Shown here piece after piece: positions 43,836 through 52,336 of a DNA stretch of 64,000 bases. This DNA comes from Flavobacteriaceae bacterium PS02334 (lineage in GTDB: Bacteria > Bacteroidota > Bacteroidia > Flavobacteriales > Flavobacteriaceae), in assembly GCA_029959295.1 (NCBI GenBank), contig JASCOH010000004.1:331762-395761 (forward strand). Direction: 5' to 3'. Each line of letters opens with the position of its first letter. The first letter of the stretch is position 1. Both the position numbers and the translations under genes were made by a program. Below the pieces are notes generated by a model. It did no database searches and was not told where the DNA came from. It saw only the letters and a list, made by a program, of their open reading frames with translations.

Positions 43836-46800
43836 TTGGAAAATAAAGCATTGATATACGACAAATTAGAAGCTTTCATCAAGAAGTTTTACACCAATGA
43901 ACTCCTCAAAGGATTAATTTTCTTCGTAGGTTTAGGATTGCTGTATTTGCTTTTTACGTTGTTCGTGGAATATTTTCTATGGCTGAAACCAGTGGGAAGA
44001 ACCATTTTGTTTTGGACATTTATCGTCGTGGAACTTTTTCTTTTGTTCCGATTTATCTTGTTTCCGATATTCAAATTGTTCAAGCTTCAAAAAGGAATCA
44101 ATTACGAAGAAGCTTCGAATATTATCGGAAATCATTTTTCTGAAGTCAATGACAAGCTGAAGAATTTCCTGCAATTGTCAAATGATTCCAACCAATCTGA
44201 ATTATTGCTAGCTTCGATTGACCAGAAAGCACAAACTTTAAATCCGATTCCTTTTGGCAATGCCGTAAATTTTAAAGGAAACGTAAAATATCTCCCTTGG
44301 GCAATTATCCCGATTTTGTTTTTTGCCTTTTTTATGATTTCTGGAAACAGCGATGTGATTACGCAAAGTTTCAATCGAGTGGTGCGATACAACGAACGAT
44401 TTTCGCCGCCGGCGCCGTTTGCTTTTGTGGTGACAAATCCGTCGTTGCAAACCGAACAAGGAAATGATTTTGTATTGCAAGTCAAATCGCAGGGAAAAGT
44501 GGTTCCGGAAAATGCGATGATTTTTATCGATGGCGAAAGTTATTTTATGGAAAGCACCAAACCGGGAATTTTTGAATACAAATTTACGAAGCCGACCAAA
44601 AATGTAAATTTCCATATCGAATCAAATGAAGTGACGACCAAAGATTTTGAATTGGCTGTTGTGGCTGTTCCAACGATTGCCAATTTTGAAATGGTCTTGA
44701 ACTTTCCTTCGTATTTGAATAAAAAAATAGAAGTGATTCAAGGTTCTGGAAACGCAATTGTTCCTGAAGGCACAAAAGTGACTTGGAAAGTGGCAACATT
44801 AGCCACGAAATCTGTGGAATGGTCTGATTTAAAAACAATTACGCCATTTTCTTCCAATGAAAATACGTTTCAAATCACAAAAAGCATCAATCAGAACACA
44901 GAATACCAAATTTTGACGTCAAATACCAAAGTGAAGCATTATGAAAAACTGAATTACCAGATTTCAATCATCAAAGACCAGTTTCCAACGATTGCTGTGA
45001 ATAACGCTCCGGATAGTTTAAAGTTGAACCAAAATGTAGTTGTCGGACAAGTTTCTGATGACAACGGATTATCAAAATTGCAAATTGTTTTTTATCCGAA
45101 GAGCAAAAATAACGAAGCTAAGAAAATGGCTTTGCCTGTGAAGAAAGATGTCTTTGACCAATTTATATTTTCGTTTCCTGGAAATCTTCCGGTGGAAGAA
45201 GGTGTTTCGTATGAATATTATTTTGAAGTTTTTGACAACGATGATTTGCATAATTTTAAGTCAACGAAATCTTCTGTTTTTGCAGATAGAATTGCAACGG
45301 TGGAAGAAAAAGAGGAACAGAATTTGCAACAGCAAAATGACAATATCAAGAGCTTAGAAAATTCCATAAAAAATAAAGACAAGCAATTAACCGAGATTGA
45401 CAAGCTTCAAAAATTAGGAAAAGAAAAGACAAATCTGGAATTTAAAGACCAGCAAAAAGTCAATGATTTTATCCAACGTCAAAAACAGCAGGAGCAAATG
45501 ATGAAGGAATTTTCTAAAAAGATGGAAGACAATTTGGATAAATTCAAGACCGATAAAAAAGACGAATTTAAGGAAGAATTGAAAGACCGTCTGGAAAAAG
45601 CAAACAAAGAAATCGAAAAGAACGAAAAGCTTTTGGATGAATTGAAAAAGCTTTCAGAGAAATTAAAAGAAGAAGAACTTTTTGAAAAAATAGACAAGTT
45701 CAAACAAAGTTCTAAAAACCAAACTAAGAATTTGGAACAATTGGTGGAACTTACGAAGAAATATTACGTAGAAAAGAAAGCAGAGCAATTGGCTGAAAAG
45801 TTAGACAAGCTTTCTGAAAAGCAAGATAAATTAGCTAACGATGAAAAGCAAAATTCTACAGAAAAGCAAAATGAAATCAATAAAGAATTTGATAAAATCC
45901 AAGAAGAATTAGACCAACTGGAGAAAGACAATAAAGAGTTAAAAGCTCCAATGGATATTCCGAATGACGAACAAACCGAGAAAAGCATCAATGAAGATTT
46001 AAAGAAAGCTTCAGAAGAATTACAGAAAGATAAGAAGGATAAGGCAAAGCCTAAACAGAAAAGCGCTTCTCAAAAAATGAAGAAAATGAGTGGTGCCATG
46101 AAAGAAGGAATGGAAGGTGGCGAGATGGAACAATTGGAAGAAGATGTGAAAATGCTTCGCCAAATTCTTGACAATCTTTTGGCCTATTCTTTCTCGCAGG
46201 AAGACTTGATGAATAGTTTTAAAGGCATGAAAAAGGCATCACTTTCGTATAATAAAAACTTGAAATTCCAGCAAGATTTGAAACAGCAGTTCAAGCATGT
46301 TGACGACAGTTTGTTTGCGATGTCTTTGCGCAATCCAAAGTTAGGAGAAAACATTACCACTGAAATCGGAAACGTACATTACAATGTTGACAAAGCTTTA
46401 GAAGTTTTGGCAGAAGCCCAAATCCCAAAAGGAGTTTCGCACCAGCAGTATGCAGTTTCTGCTTCGAATAAATTAGCGGATTTTTTAAGCGAAATCTTAA
46501 ACGGAATGCAAAACCAATTACAGATGTCCGGTTCTGGAAAAGGTGGAAAACCAAAACCTGGCCAAGGACAGGGAATGCAACTTCCAGATATTATCCAAAA
46601 GCAACAAGGTCTTGGGGAAAAGATGAAAGACGGAATGAAGAAAGGCGATAAGCCAGGAGAGAAAGAAGGCGAAGGAAAAGACGGTAAGTCTGGAAAAGAT
46701 GGAAAAGATGGAAAAGAAGGCAAGGGCAAAGACGGAAAAGGCGGGGGAAAAGAAGGTGAAGGTGGAGAAGACGGCGAAGGCGATGCTGGAAAAGTTTTAG

Positions 46801-47189
46801 AGATTTATAAAGAACAACAACGCCTTCGCGAAGCTTTGCAAAAGGCTTTGGAAAAAGAAGGAATGGGAGGCAACGGACAGAATGCGTTGAACCAAATGAA
46901 GCAGATTGAAAAGGATTTGTTGAACAAGGGTTTCAAGAATGAAACGCTTCAAAAGATGCTGAATTTAAAGCATGAACTTTTGAAATTAGACAACGCAATC
47001 CAACAGCAAGGCGAAGAAAACAAGCGCCAATCTGAAACCAATAAAAAGGATTTCAATAATCAAACGAATGCTGTTTCGCCTGCGTTAAAGCAATATTTAA
47101 ACAGCATTGAAATATTAAACAGACAAACACTACCTTTGCGGCCAAATTATAACCAGAAGGTTCAAGAATATTTTAGAAAAGATGATTAG
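43836..47189 (+). CDS. DUF4175 family large membrane/coiled-coil protein
   Basis: An 1117-residue protein. Three membrane helices (about 24-48, 56-80, 153-170) are followed by a beta-rich extracytoplasmic part to about 490, a long Lys/Glu coiled coil (about 495-770), and a Gly/Lys/Glu/Asp low-complexity stretch of KDGK/GEG type (about 930-985). This is the DUF4175 layout of Bacteroidetes; function is unknown. The start is TTG: the frame has a stop at 43797 and no ATG or GTG before the conserved start. It overlaps ybeY by eight bases. Confidence 0.86.
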   Translation: MENKALIYDKLEAFIKKFYTNELLKGLIFFVGLGLLYLLFTLFVEYFLWLKPVGRTILFWTFIVVELFLLFRFILFPIFKLFKLQKGINYEEASNIIGNHFSEVNDKLKNFLQLSNDSNQSELLLASIDQKAQTLNPIPFGNAVNFKGNVKYLPWAIIPILFFAFFMISGNSDVITQSFNRVVRYNERFSPPAPFAFVVTNPSLQTEQGNDFVLQVKSQGKVVPENAMIFIDGESYFMESTKPGIFEYKFTKPTKNVNFHIESNEVTTKDFELAVVAVPTIANFEMVLNFPSYLNKKIEVIQGSGNAIVPEGTKVTWKVATLATKSVEWSDLKTITPFSSNENTFQITKSINQNTEYQILTSNTKVKHYEKLNYQISIIKDQFPTIAVNNAPDSLKLNQNVVVGQVSDDNGLSKLQIVFYPKSKNNEAKKMALPVKKDVFDQFIFSFPGNLPVEEGVSYEYYFEVFDNDDLHNFKSTKSSVFADRIATVEEKEEQNLQQQNDNIKSLENSIKNKDKQLTEIDKLQKLGKEKTNLEFKDQQKVNDFIQRQKQQEQMMKEFSKKMEDNLDKFKTDKKDEFKEELKDRLEKANKEIEKNEKLLDELKKLSEKLKEEELFEKIDKFKQSSKNQTKNLEQLVELTKKYYVEKKAEQLAEKLDKLSEKQDKLANDEKQNSTEKQNEINKEFDKIQEELDQLEKDNKELKAPMDIPNDEQTEKSINEDLKKASEELQKDKKDKAKPKQKSASQKMKKMSGAMKEGMEGGEMEQLEEDVKMLRQILDNLLAYSFSQEDLMNSFKGMKKASLSYNKNLKFQQDLKQQFKHVDDSLFAMSLRNPKLGENITTEIGNVHYNVDKALEVLAEAQIPKGVSHQQYAVSASNKLADFLSEILNGMQNQLQMSGSGKGGKPKPGQGQGMQLPDIIQKQQGLGEKMKDGMKKGDKPGEKEGEGKDGKSGKDGKDGKEGKGKDGKGGGKEGEGGEDGEGDAGKVLEIYKEQQRLREALQKALEKEGMGGNGQNALNQMKQIEKDLLNKGFKNETLQKMLNLKHELLKLDNAIQQQGEENKRQSETNKKDFNNQTNAVSPALKQYLNSIEILNRQTLPLRPNYNQKVQEYFRKDD

Positions 47190-47601
47190 TTTTAATTACG
47201 AAACAGACTTTGAATTATCAGACGAAACTGCCATTTCAGATTGGCTTTCGCAAGTGATTTCATCCGAGTCAAAGAAGGAAGGCGATATCAATTATATTTT
47301 TTGTGATGACGAATATCTTCACAAGATTAATATAGAATATCTTGACCACGACACATTAACCGATATTATCAGTTTTGATTATAGTGTAGGTAACGAATTG
47401 CATGGCGATATATTTATTTCTGTGGAAAGAGTGGCTGACAATGCTAAGGATTATGAAGCGAGTTTCGATGAAGAGTTGAAAAGAGTTCTTGTTCATGGCA
47501 TTCTTCATTATGCAGGCTATAAAGATAAATCAGAAGAAGACGAACTTAAAATGCGTCAAAAAGAAGAAGAGAAAATCGCTATGTTCCACGTGAAACAATA
47601 G
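47182..47601 (+). CDS. ybeY: rRNA maturation endoribonuclease YbeY
   Basis: A 139-residue UPF0054/YbeY protein. The zinc motif reads HGILHYAGYKDK: the first two His of H-x3-H are kept, while the third ligand position is Asp instead of His, as I recall for other Bacteroidetes. It takes part in 16S rRNA 3' processing and ribosome quality control. Its last residues, MFHVKQ, are encoded by a perfect parS-like 16-mer at 47582-47597. It is coupled to the DUF4175 gene by an eight-base overlap. Confidence 0.93.
   Translation: MISFNYETDFELSDETAISDWLSQVISSESKKEGDINYIFCDDEYLHKINIEYLDHDTLTDIISFDYSVGNELHGDIFISVERVADNAKDYEASFDEELKRVLVHGILHYAGYKDKSEEDELKMRQKEEEKIAMFHVKQ
47582..47597. promoter_or_regulatory. 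parS-like ParB site 1
   Basis: TGTTCCACGTGAAACA is identical to the Bacillus subtilis parS 16-mer as I recall it. It lies inside the last codons of ybeY. Confidence 0.85.
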
Positions 47602-47638
47602 CTTAAATGTCTTCTTCAAAATTAGAATTTACGATTAA

Positions 47639-47654
47639 CGTTCCACGTGGAACA
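47639..47654. promoter_or_regulatory. parS-like ParB site 2
   Basis: CGTTCCACGTGGAACA, with a perfect 14-bp palindrome GTTCCACGTGGAAC at 47640-47653. It is in the ybeY-mnmG spacer, 57 bases from site 1. It also contains the GTG that could be taken as an early mnmG start. Confidence 0.8.
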
Positions 47655-47697
47655 AAACAAGATTTCTGCGAAAGTAGGAGTCGAAAGGAAAAGAAAA

Positions 47698-49569
47698 ATG
47701 TTTCAAGACACATACGATGTAATTGTTGTTGGAGCCGGTCACGCTGGTTCAGAAGCCGCCGCGGCAGCGGCGAATTTGGGTTCGAAAACTTTATTGGTAA
47801 CAATGAGTTTGCAGAACATCGCGCAGATGTCGTGCAATCCTGCGATGGGAGGAATTGCAAAAGGACAAATCGTGAGAGAGATTGATGCTTTGGGAGGCTA
47901 CTCTGGAATTGTTTCTGACAAGACCGCCATCCAATTCAAAATGTTGAACAAATCAAAAGGCCCGGCAATGTGGTCGCCGAGAGTTCAAAGCGACAGAATG
48001 CGTTTTGCGGAAGAATGGAGAATGATGTTGGAGGGAACTCCTAATCTTGATTTCTACCAAGAAATGGTCAAAGGATTGATTATCGAGAACGGAAAAATTG
48101 CTGGAATCAGAACTTCTCTTGGAGTTGAAATCAGATCAAAATCTGTTGTTTTAACTAATGGAACTTTCCTGAACGGATTGATTCATATTGGAGAAAAACA
48201 ATTCGGCGGAGGTAGAGCAGGAGAAAGCGCGGCATACGGAATCACAGAAGATTTAGTTCGTGCCGGATTTACGTCTGGAAGAATGAAAACAGGAACGCCT
48301 CCGCGTGTTGATGGCCGTTCGTTGGATTATTCAAAAATGGAAGAACAACCTGGAGATGTAAATCCAGATAAGTTTTCATATTCAGATATTACGAAACCTT
48401 TATCGGTTCAAAAGTCGTGTCACATGACATACACGTCGTTGCAAGTGCACGATTTGTTGCGTGAAGGTTTTGATCGTTCACCAATGTTTAACGGAAGAAT
48501 TCAATCTCTTGGGCCAAGATATTGTCCGTCAATTGAAGATAAAATCAACCGTTTTGCAGACAAAGACAGACATCAGTTGTTTGTTGAGCCTGAAGGCTGG
48601 AATACTTGTGAAGTTTATGTAAACGGATTCTCAACATCGCTTCCTGAAGAAGTTCAGTTTAAAGCCTTGCGTTCTGTTGTTGGTTTTGAAAAAGTAAAAT
48701 TCTTCCGTCCAGGTTATGCCATTGAATATGATTATTTTCCACCGACGCAGTTGAAACATACGCTTGAAACAAAACTTGTAGAAGGTTTGTATTTCGCTGG
48801 ACAAATCAACGGAACCACAGGTTATGAAGAAGCCGCTTCACAAGGTTTAATGGCTGGAATCAACGCGCATTTGAAAGTACACGAGAAAGCGCCGTTGATA
48901 TTGAAAAGAGACGAAGCTTATATCGGGGTTTTAATTGATGATTTGATTACAAAAGGTACAGAAGAGCCATACAGAATGTTTACGTCCCGTGCCGAATATA
49001 GAACGCTTTTAAGGCAAGATAATGCAGATTTCAGACTTACGCCTATGTCGCATGAAATTGGTTTGGCATCTGAAGTACGTTTAAGAAGAATGGAGAAGAA
49101 GCTAAAAGATTCTGAATCGTTGGTAACTTTCTTTAAAGAAACGAGCGTTACCGTTGCTGAAACAAATCCGATTCTAGAAGAAAAAGGTTCTGCTTTGATT
49201 AACCAGTCTGATAAAATGTTCAAGGTATTTTCTCGTCCGCAAATCGAATTAGACGATATGTTGAAATTTGATAAAGTGGCGAAATACGTTGAAGAAAATA
49301 ATTTCGACAGAGAAGTTTTAGAGCAGGCTGAAATTCAAGTAAAATATTCAGGCTATATAGAAAAGGAAAGAAACAACGCAGATAAATTGACTCGTTTGGA
49401 AGATGTAAAAATTCCAGATTCATTTGACTACGATAAAATAAAATCATTGTCGCATGAAGCGCGTGAGAAGTTTAAAAAGATTCGTCCGGTGACTTTGTCT
49501 CAGGCTTCAAGAATCAGTGGTGTTTCTCCAAGTGACATTTCAGTGTTGTTAATCCACATGGGAAGGTAA
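47698..49569 (+). CDS. mnmG: tRNA uridine-5-carboxymethylaminomethyl modification enzyme MnmG (GidA)
   Basis: A 623-residue FAD enzyme that, with MnmE, modifies U34 of certain tRNAs. YDVIVVGAGHAGSEAAAAAA is the FAD-binding start; MSCNPAMGGIAKGQIVREIDALGG, GRRYCPSIEDK-like GPRYCPSIEDK, GFSTSLPEEVQ and INGTTGYEEAASQGLMAGIN are family marks. The ATG at 47698 agrees with family starts; an in-frame GTG at 47647 would add 17 residues and lies in parS-like site 2. mnmG is often close to the replication origin in bacteria. Confidence 0.95.
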   Translation: MFQDTYDVIVVGAGHAGSEAAAAAANLGSKTLLVTMSLQNIAQMSCNPAMGGIAKGQIVREIDALGGYSGIVSDKTAIQFKMLNKSKGPAMWSPRVQSDRMRFAEEWRMMLEGTPNLDFYQEMVKGLIIENGKIAGIRTSLGVEIRSKSVVLTNGTFLNGLIHIGEKQFGGGRAGESAAYGITEDLVRAGFTSGRMKTGTPPRVDGRSLDYSKMEEQPGDVNPDKFSYSDITKPLSVQKSCHMTYTSLQVHDLLREGFDRSPMFNGRIQSLGPRYCPSIEDKINRFADKDRHQLFVEPEGWNTCEVYVNGFSTSLPEEVQFKALRSVVGFEKVKFFRPGYAIEYDYFPPTQLKHTLETKLVEGLYFAGQINGTTGYEEAASQGLMAGINAHLKVHEKAPLILKRDEAYIGVLIDDLITKGTEEPYRMFTSRAEYRTLLRQDNADFRLTPMSHEIGLASEVRLRRMEKKLKDSESLVTFFKETSVTVAETNPILEEKGSALINQSDKMFKVFSRPQIELDDMLKFDKVAKYVEENNFDREVLEQAEIQVKYSGYIEKERNNADKLTRLEDVKIPDSFDYDKIKSLSHEAREKFKKIRPVTLSQASRISGVSPSDISVLLIHMGR

Positions 49570-50090
49570 TGTTTCACGTGGAACCAAATATAAAAAAACG
49601 CATTATTAAAGGGCTTGCATTAATTTGCATTCCCTTTTTCGTTTTTAGTTGTATCACTGTGAAGACAAATCCGACGATTTCGGATTATCATATTTTGAAT
49701 CCGATTCCGAATAAATTGAATGAAAAGAGCAGGGACGGGATTTTTATTTTCGAAAATCATCGCATGTCAAGTTCTTTCCAATCTTTCTTGGTTCAGAAGC
49801 TAAGTCCTACGAATCAAAAAGAAAATAGAGATTTTAAAGCTAATATTGAAGGAACAAAATTTATAATTTCTGTTTTGGATCAACGCGAGCTTGAAACCTA
49901 TATTGATTTGACAGATGTTTTTATAAAGTCTGCAAAACCAGGATTGGTAAAAACTGGTGATGAAAAATCATACGTTGCGATTACTGTCAAAACTCCCAAT
50001 GGAGAAGATTGCCTAAAGAATAATTCACTTTATCAGAATATAGTTTTGAAATATCTAAAAAGTTTAAAGCAAGAATATAAAGAATCATAA
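49569..50090 (+). CDS. Small lipoprotein, first of a tandem pair
   Basis: A 173-residue protein: MFHVEPN start, hydrophobic segment, and lipobox VFSC (Cys27), then a soluble part with no known domain. It is a paralogue of the next protein; they share YHIL/YYV starts, an FIFEN segment, and a final EDCL...(Y/F)QN...YLK-LK-EY block. The first codons coincide with parS-like site 3. Its start overlaps the mnmG stop by one base, so it is probably in the same transcript. Function unknown. Confidence 0.75.
   Translation: MFHVEPNIKKRIIKGLALICIPFFVFSCITVKTNPTISDYHILNPIPNKLNEKSRDGIFIFENHRMSSSFQSFLVQKLSPTNQKENRDFKANIEGTKFIISVLDQRELETYIDLTDVFIKSAKPGLVKTGDEKSYVAITVKTPNGEDCLKNNSLYQNIVLKYLKSLKQEYKES
49570..49585. 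promoter_or_regulatory. parS-like ParB site 3
   Basis: TGTTTCACGTGGAACC, one half matching TGTTTCACGTG and the other GTGGAAC. It encodes the F-H-V-E residues at the start of the first lipoprotein. Confidence 0.75.
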
Positions 50091-50091
50091 T

Positions 50092-50616
50092 ATGAAGTTT
50101 CACGTGGAACAAATTACAAAAACACCTGTCATCAAAAGGATTTTCTTCTTTTTGATGATTTTTTTAGTATTGCAAAGTTGCATAGGGGCCAAAGCAGGAT
50201 ATCAAATCGATGATTATTATGTTTCTGAAAACGGCAAAGAAATCTTAGGAACAAAACCTTTAAATGCTTTCATTTTTGAGAATAATTTGAAGAATCTGCC
50301 CTTTGAACAATTTCTAGCGGTAAAATATAAATTAGATAGTTATTTGACCAGAGATTTTTGGGTAACTATTGATAAAAATAGATATAAGATTTTGGTATAT
50401 GATTTTGCGGAATTTGATAAATATTTTGGAACAGCAAATTTCGCGGCCGTAAATCAGGAAAATATTGCCAACATAGTAGGAGGCCAGCCAAAGTTTATCG
50501 CAATTTCCATGATCACTGATTCTAACGAAGATTGTCTTTCTGATAAATCAATTTTTCAAAACATGGCGATTAATTATCTTAAAAAACTAAAAGACGAATA
50601 CATCAGCATTAAATAA
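50092..50616 (+). CDS. Small lipoprotein, second of a tandem pair
   Basis: A 174-residue protein: MKFHVEQ start, membrane-like signal and lipobox LQSC, then a soluble part similar to the preceding lipoprotein, ending NEDCLSDKSIFQN and a YLKKLKDEY block. The start lies two bases after the previous stop. The duplication carried the parS-like N-terminus with it, or each start was independently built on a parS site. Function unknown. Confidence 0.75.
   Translation: MKFHVEQITKTPVIKRIFFFLMIFLVLQSCIGAKAGYQIDDYYVSENGKEILGTKPLNAFIFENNLKNLPFEQFLAVKYKLDSYLTRDFWVTIDKNRYKILVYDFAEFDKYFGTANFAAVNQENIANIVGGQPKFIAISMITDSNEDCLSDKSIFQNMAINYLKKLKDEYISIK
50096..50111. promoter_or_regulatory. parS-like ParB site 4
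   Basis: AGTTTCACGTGGAACA, core GTTTCACGTGGAAC. It encodes the F-H-V-E residues at the start of the second lipoprotein. Confidence 0.75.
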
Positions 50617-50620
50617 ATTC

Positions 50621-51469
50621 ATGAACGCACAAAAACACTTTCTTACGGTTAAGGATAATTCTGTTTCAAAAGAAACTTTCGAATTGTTATATGATGAAAA
50701 TTTAGACATGTTGGTCACTTCGCCACAGCCTGACGAAAATAATTTAGGAAGATATTACGAAAGCGAAGATTATATTTCTCATACAGACGGAAAGCGTTCG
50801 CTTTTTGAAAAAGCCTATCATTTTATAAAAAATATTGCTTTAAAAAATAAGCTTTCTTTAATAAATGACTTGAATAAGTCAAAAGGAAATCTTTTAGATA
50901 TAGGAGCTGGAACAGGAGATTTTCTCTTATTTGCAAAAGACGATAGCTGGAAAGCTGTCGGAATTGAACCAAGCGAAAAAGCTAGAAATATCGCAAAAGC
51001 AAAAGGAGTAGATCTGAAATCAAATCTTTCAGGCTTTGAAAATAATTCTTTTGACATAATTACAATGTGGCATGTCTTAGAACATGTTCCGAATTTGGAA
51101 GAGCAGATTAAAGAATTAAAAAGATTATTGAAACCCAACGGAAGTATTTTGATCGCAGTTCCGAATTTCAAATCTTATGATGCAAATTATTATAAAGAAT
51201 TTTGGGCAGCTTATGATGTTCCAAGACATCTTTGGCATTTTTCAAAAACAGCCATAAAAAAATTATTTGCAAAGGAAGAATTAGAATTAGTAAAAATCCT
51301 TCCCATGAAATTTGATTCGTTTTATGTAAGCTTGCTTTCCGAAAAATACAAAACTGGAAAAATGAATTACTTCAAAGCATTTTCTGTCGGATTGAAGTCA
51401 AATTTAAAAGCAAAGAAGAATTTTGAATATTCTTCACACATTTATGTCATAAAAATTACTAAAAATTAA
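50621..51469 (+). CDS. Class I SAM-dependent methyltransferase
   Basis: A 282-residue Methyltransf_11/23-type enzyme. LLDIGAGTGDFLLFAK near 89 is the SAM-binding motif I, VGIEPSEKARNIAKAKG follows, then FDIITMWHVLEHVPNLEEQIKELKRLLKPNG and ILIAVPNFKSYDA. A conserved WAAYDVPRHLWHFSK segment places it with small-molecule or glycan/lipid methyltransferases of Bacteroidetes. Target unknown. It lies five bases after the second lipoprotein, so it probably belongs to the same unit. Confidence 0.88.
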   Translation: MNAQKHFLTVKDNSVSKETFELLYDENLDMLVTSPQPDENNLGRYYESEDYISHTDGKRSLFEKAYHFIKNIALKNKLSLINDLNKSKGNLLDIGAGTGDFLLFAKDDSWKAVGIEPSEKARNIAKAKGVDLKSNLSGFENNSFDIITMWHVLEHVPNLEEQIKELKRLLKPNGSILIAVPNFKSYDANYYKEFWAAYDVPRHLWHFSKTAIKKLFAKEELELVKILPMKFDSFYVSLLSEKYKTGKMNYFKAFSVGLKSNLKAKKNFEYSSHIYVIKITKN

Positions 51470-51533
51470 TATAAAAACGGCAATTGAATTATTTTACACT
51501 AAAATGTCCGAATATATTGCTGTTTTGAGAACG

Positions 51534-51554
51534 TTTCTTAAATCGCTTTATTTG
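51534..51554 (+). repeat. 21-bp intergenic repeat, copy 2
   Basis: Identical over 21 bases to 39721-39741; here it lies about 160 bases before the OmpH-like gene, in the gene-free stretch 51470-51714. Confidence 0.6.
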
Positions 51555-51651
51555 AATCCAGATTTTATAGTTAAAAATGATAGCCTTTTTCAAAGCAATC
51601 AATAAAATTTATTTAGTAAAAATGACTTAAAATTTCGTCAAATTTCTCAGT

Positions 51652-51684
51652 TTGGTCATTTATAAATTATTTTTCCTATTTTTG
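51652..51684 (+). promoter_or_regulatory. Promoter of the OmpH-like lipoprotein gene
   Basis: TTG at 51652-51654, 22 nt, TATTTTTG at 51677-51684: a consensus match. The start codon is at 51715. Confidence 0.7.
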
Positions 51685-51714
51685 AACAAATTTAAAAATC
51701 AATAGAATCTTAGA

Positions 51715-52296
51715 ATGAAAAAATCAATAGTAGTTATCGCCATTGCAGCAATGCTTTTTTCTTGCAATAAATCGGAATCAACAGTAACTTCAGAAAAAAC
51801 AGCTTATATCGATACCGTTAAATTAATGGAAGAATATACCGAGTCAAAAGATTTGCAAGCTAAATTCAAAGAAAAGTCTGAAGTAATGGGCAAAGAATTG
51901 GAACTTGAGATCAAAAAATTCCAAGACGAAGCAGATAATTTCCGTAGAAATGCACAAGCAAACGGACAAGAATGGGCGCAAAAGAAAGGGGCTGAATTGC
52001 AAAAGAAAGAACAACAATTGCAATATGCTCAACAAGCAATGGGACAACAATTGCAACAAGAAGGTGGTGTGGAAAGAGATTCTTTAGTTCAAAAAGTAAG
52101 AAAATATATTAAAGAATACGGCAAGAAAAACGGTTATTCTTATATCTATGGAACAGGCGACGCAGCTAGCGTGCTTTATGCAAAAGACGAATTTGATATC
52201 ACTGCAAAAGTAGTTAAAGAATTAAATGACAACTACAAAGCTCCTGCAAAAACAGAAGAAAAGGTGGAAGCTAAACCAGAAGAAGCTAAAAAATAA
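51715..52296 (+). CDS. OmpH/Skp-like periplasmic lipoprotein
   Basis: A 193-residue protein with a lipoprotein signal (lipobox LFSC, Cys17), then AYIDTVKLMEEY, a Skp/OmpH start, a long coiled-coil hairpin (about 45-125, rich in Lys, Glu and Gln), and GYSYIYGTGDAASVLYAKDEFDIT, the returning strand of the Skp body. A Lys/Glu/Ala/Pro-rich tail ends it. Skp proteins hold unfolded outer-membrane proteins. Being a lipoprotein differs from the soluble enterobacterial Skp. Single gene with promoter and terminator. Confidence 0.85.
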   Translation: MKKSIVVIAIAAMLFSCNKSESTVTSEKTAYIDTVKLMEEYTESKDLQAKFKEKSEVMGKELELEIKKFQDEADNFRRNAQANGQEWAQKKGAELQKKEQQLQYAQQAMGQQLQQEGGVERDSLVQKVRKYIKEYGKKNGYSYIYGTGDAASVLYAKDEFDITAKVVKELNDNYKAPAKTEEKVEAKPEEAKK

Positions 52297-52304
52297 TAAA
52301 AATT

Positions 52305-52336
52305 AAATGCCTTCCTAGCGAGGGCATTTTTTTTAG
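52305..52336 (+). terminator. Terminator of the OmpH-like gene
   Basis: AAATGCCTTC (52305-52314) pairs with GAGGGCATTT (52320-52329), one G-T pair, 5-base loop, followed by eight or more T. Confidence 0.85.

Noticed and set aside
46354-46729. Pro/Ser/Phe-rich frames opposite the DUF4175 low-complexity tract
   Set aside because: They mirror the Gly/Lys-rich coding strand and have no independent support.
47647-47697. mnmG start at GTG 47647
   Set aside because: It is part of a parS-like palindrome; MnmG proteins start close to the FAD motif, as at 47698.
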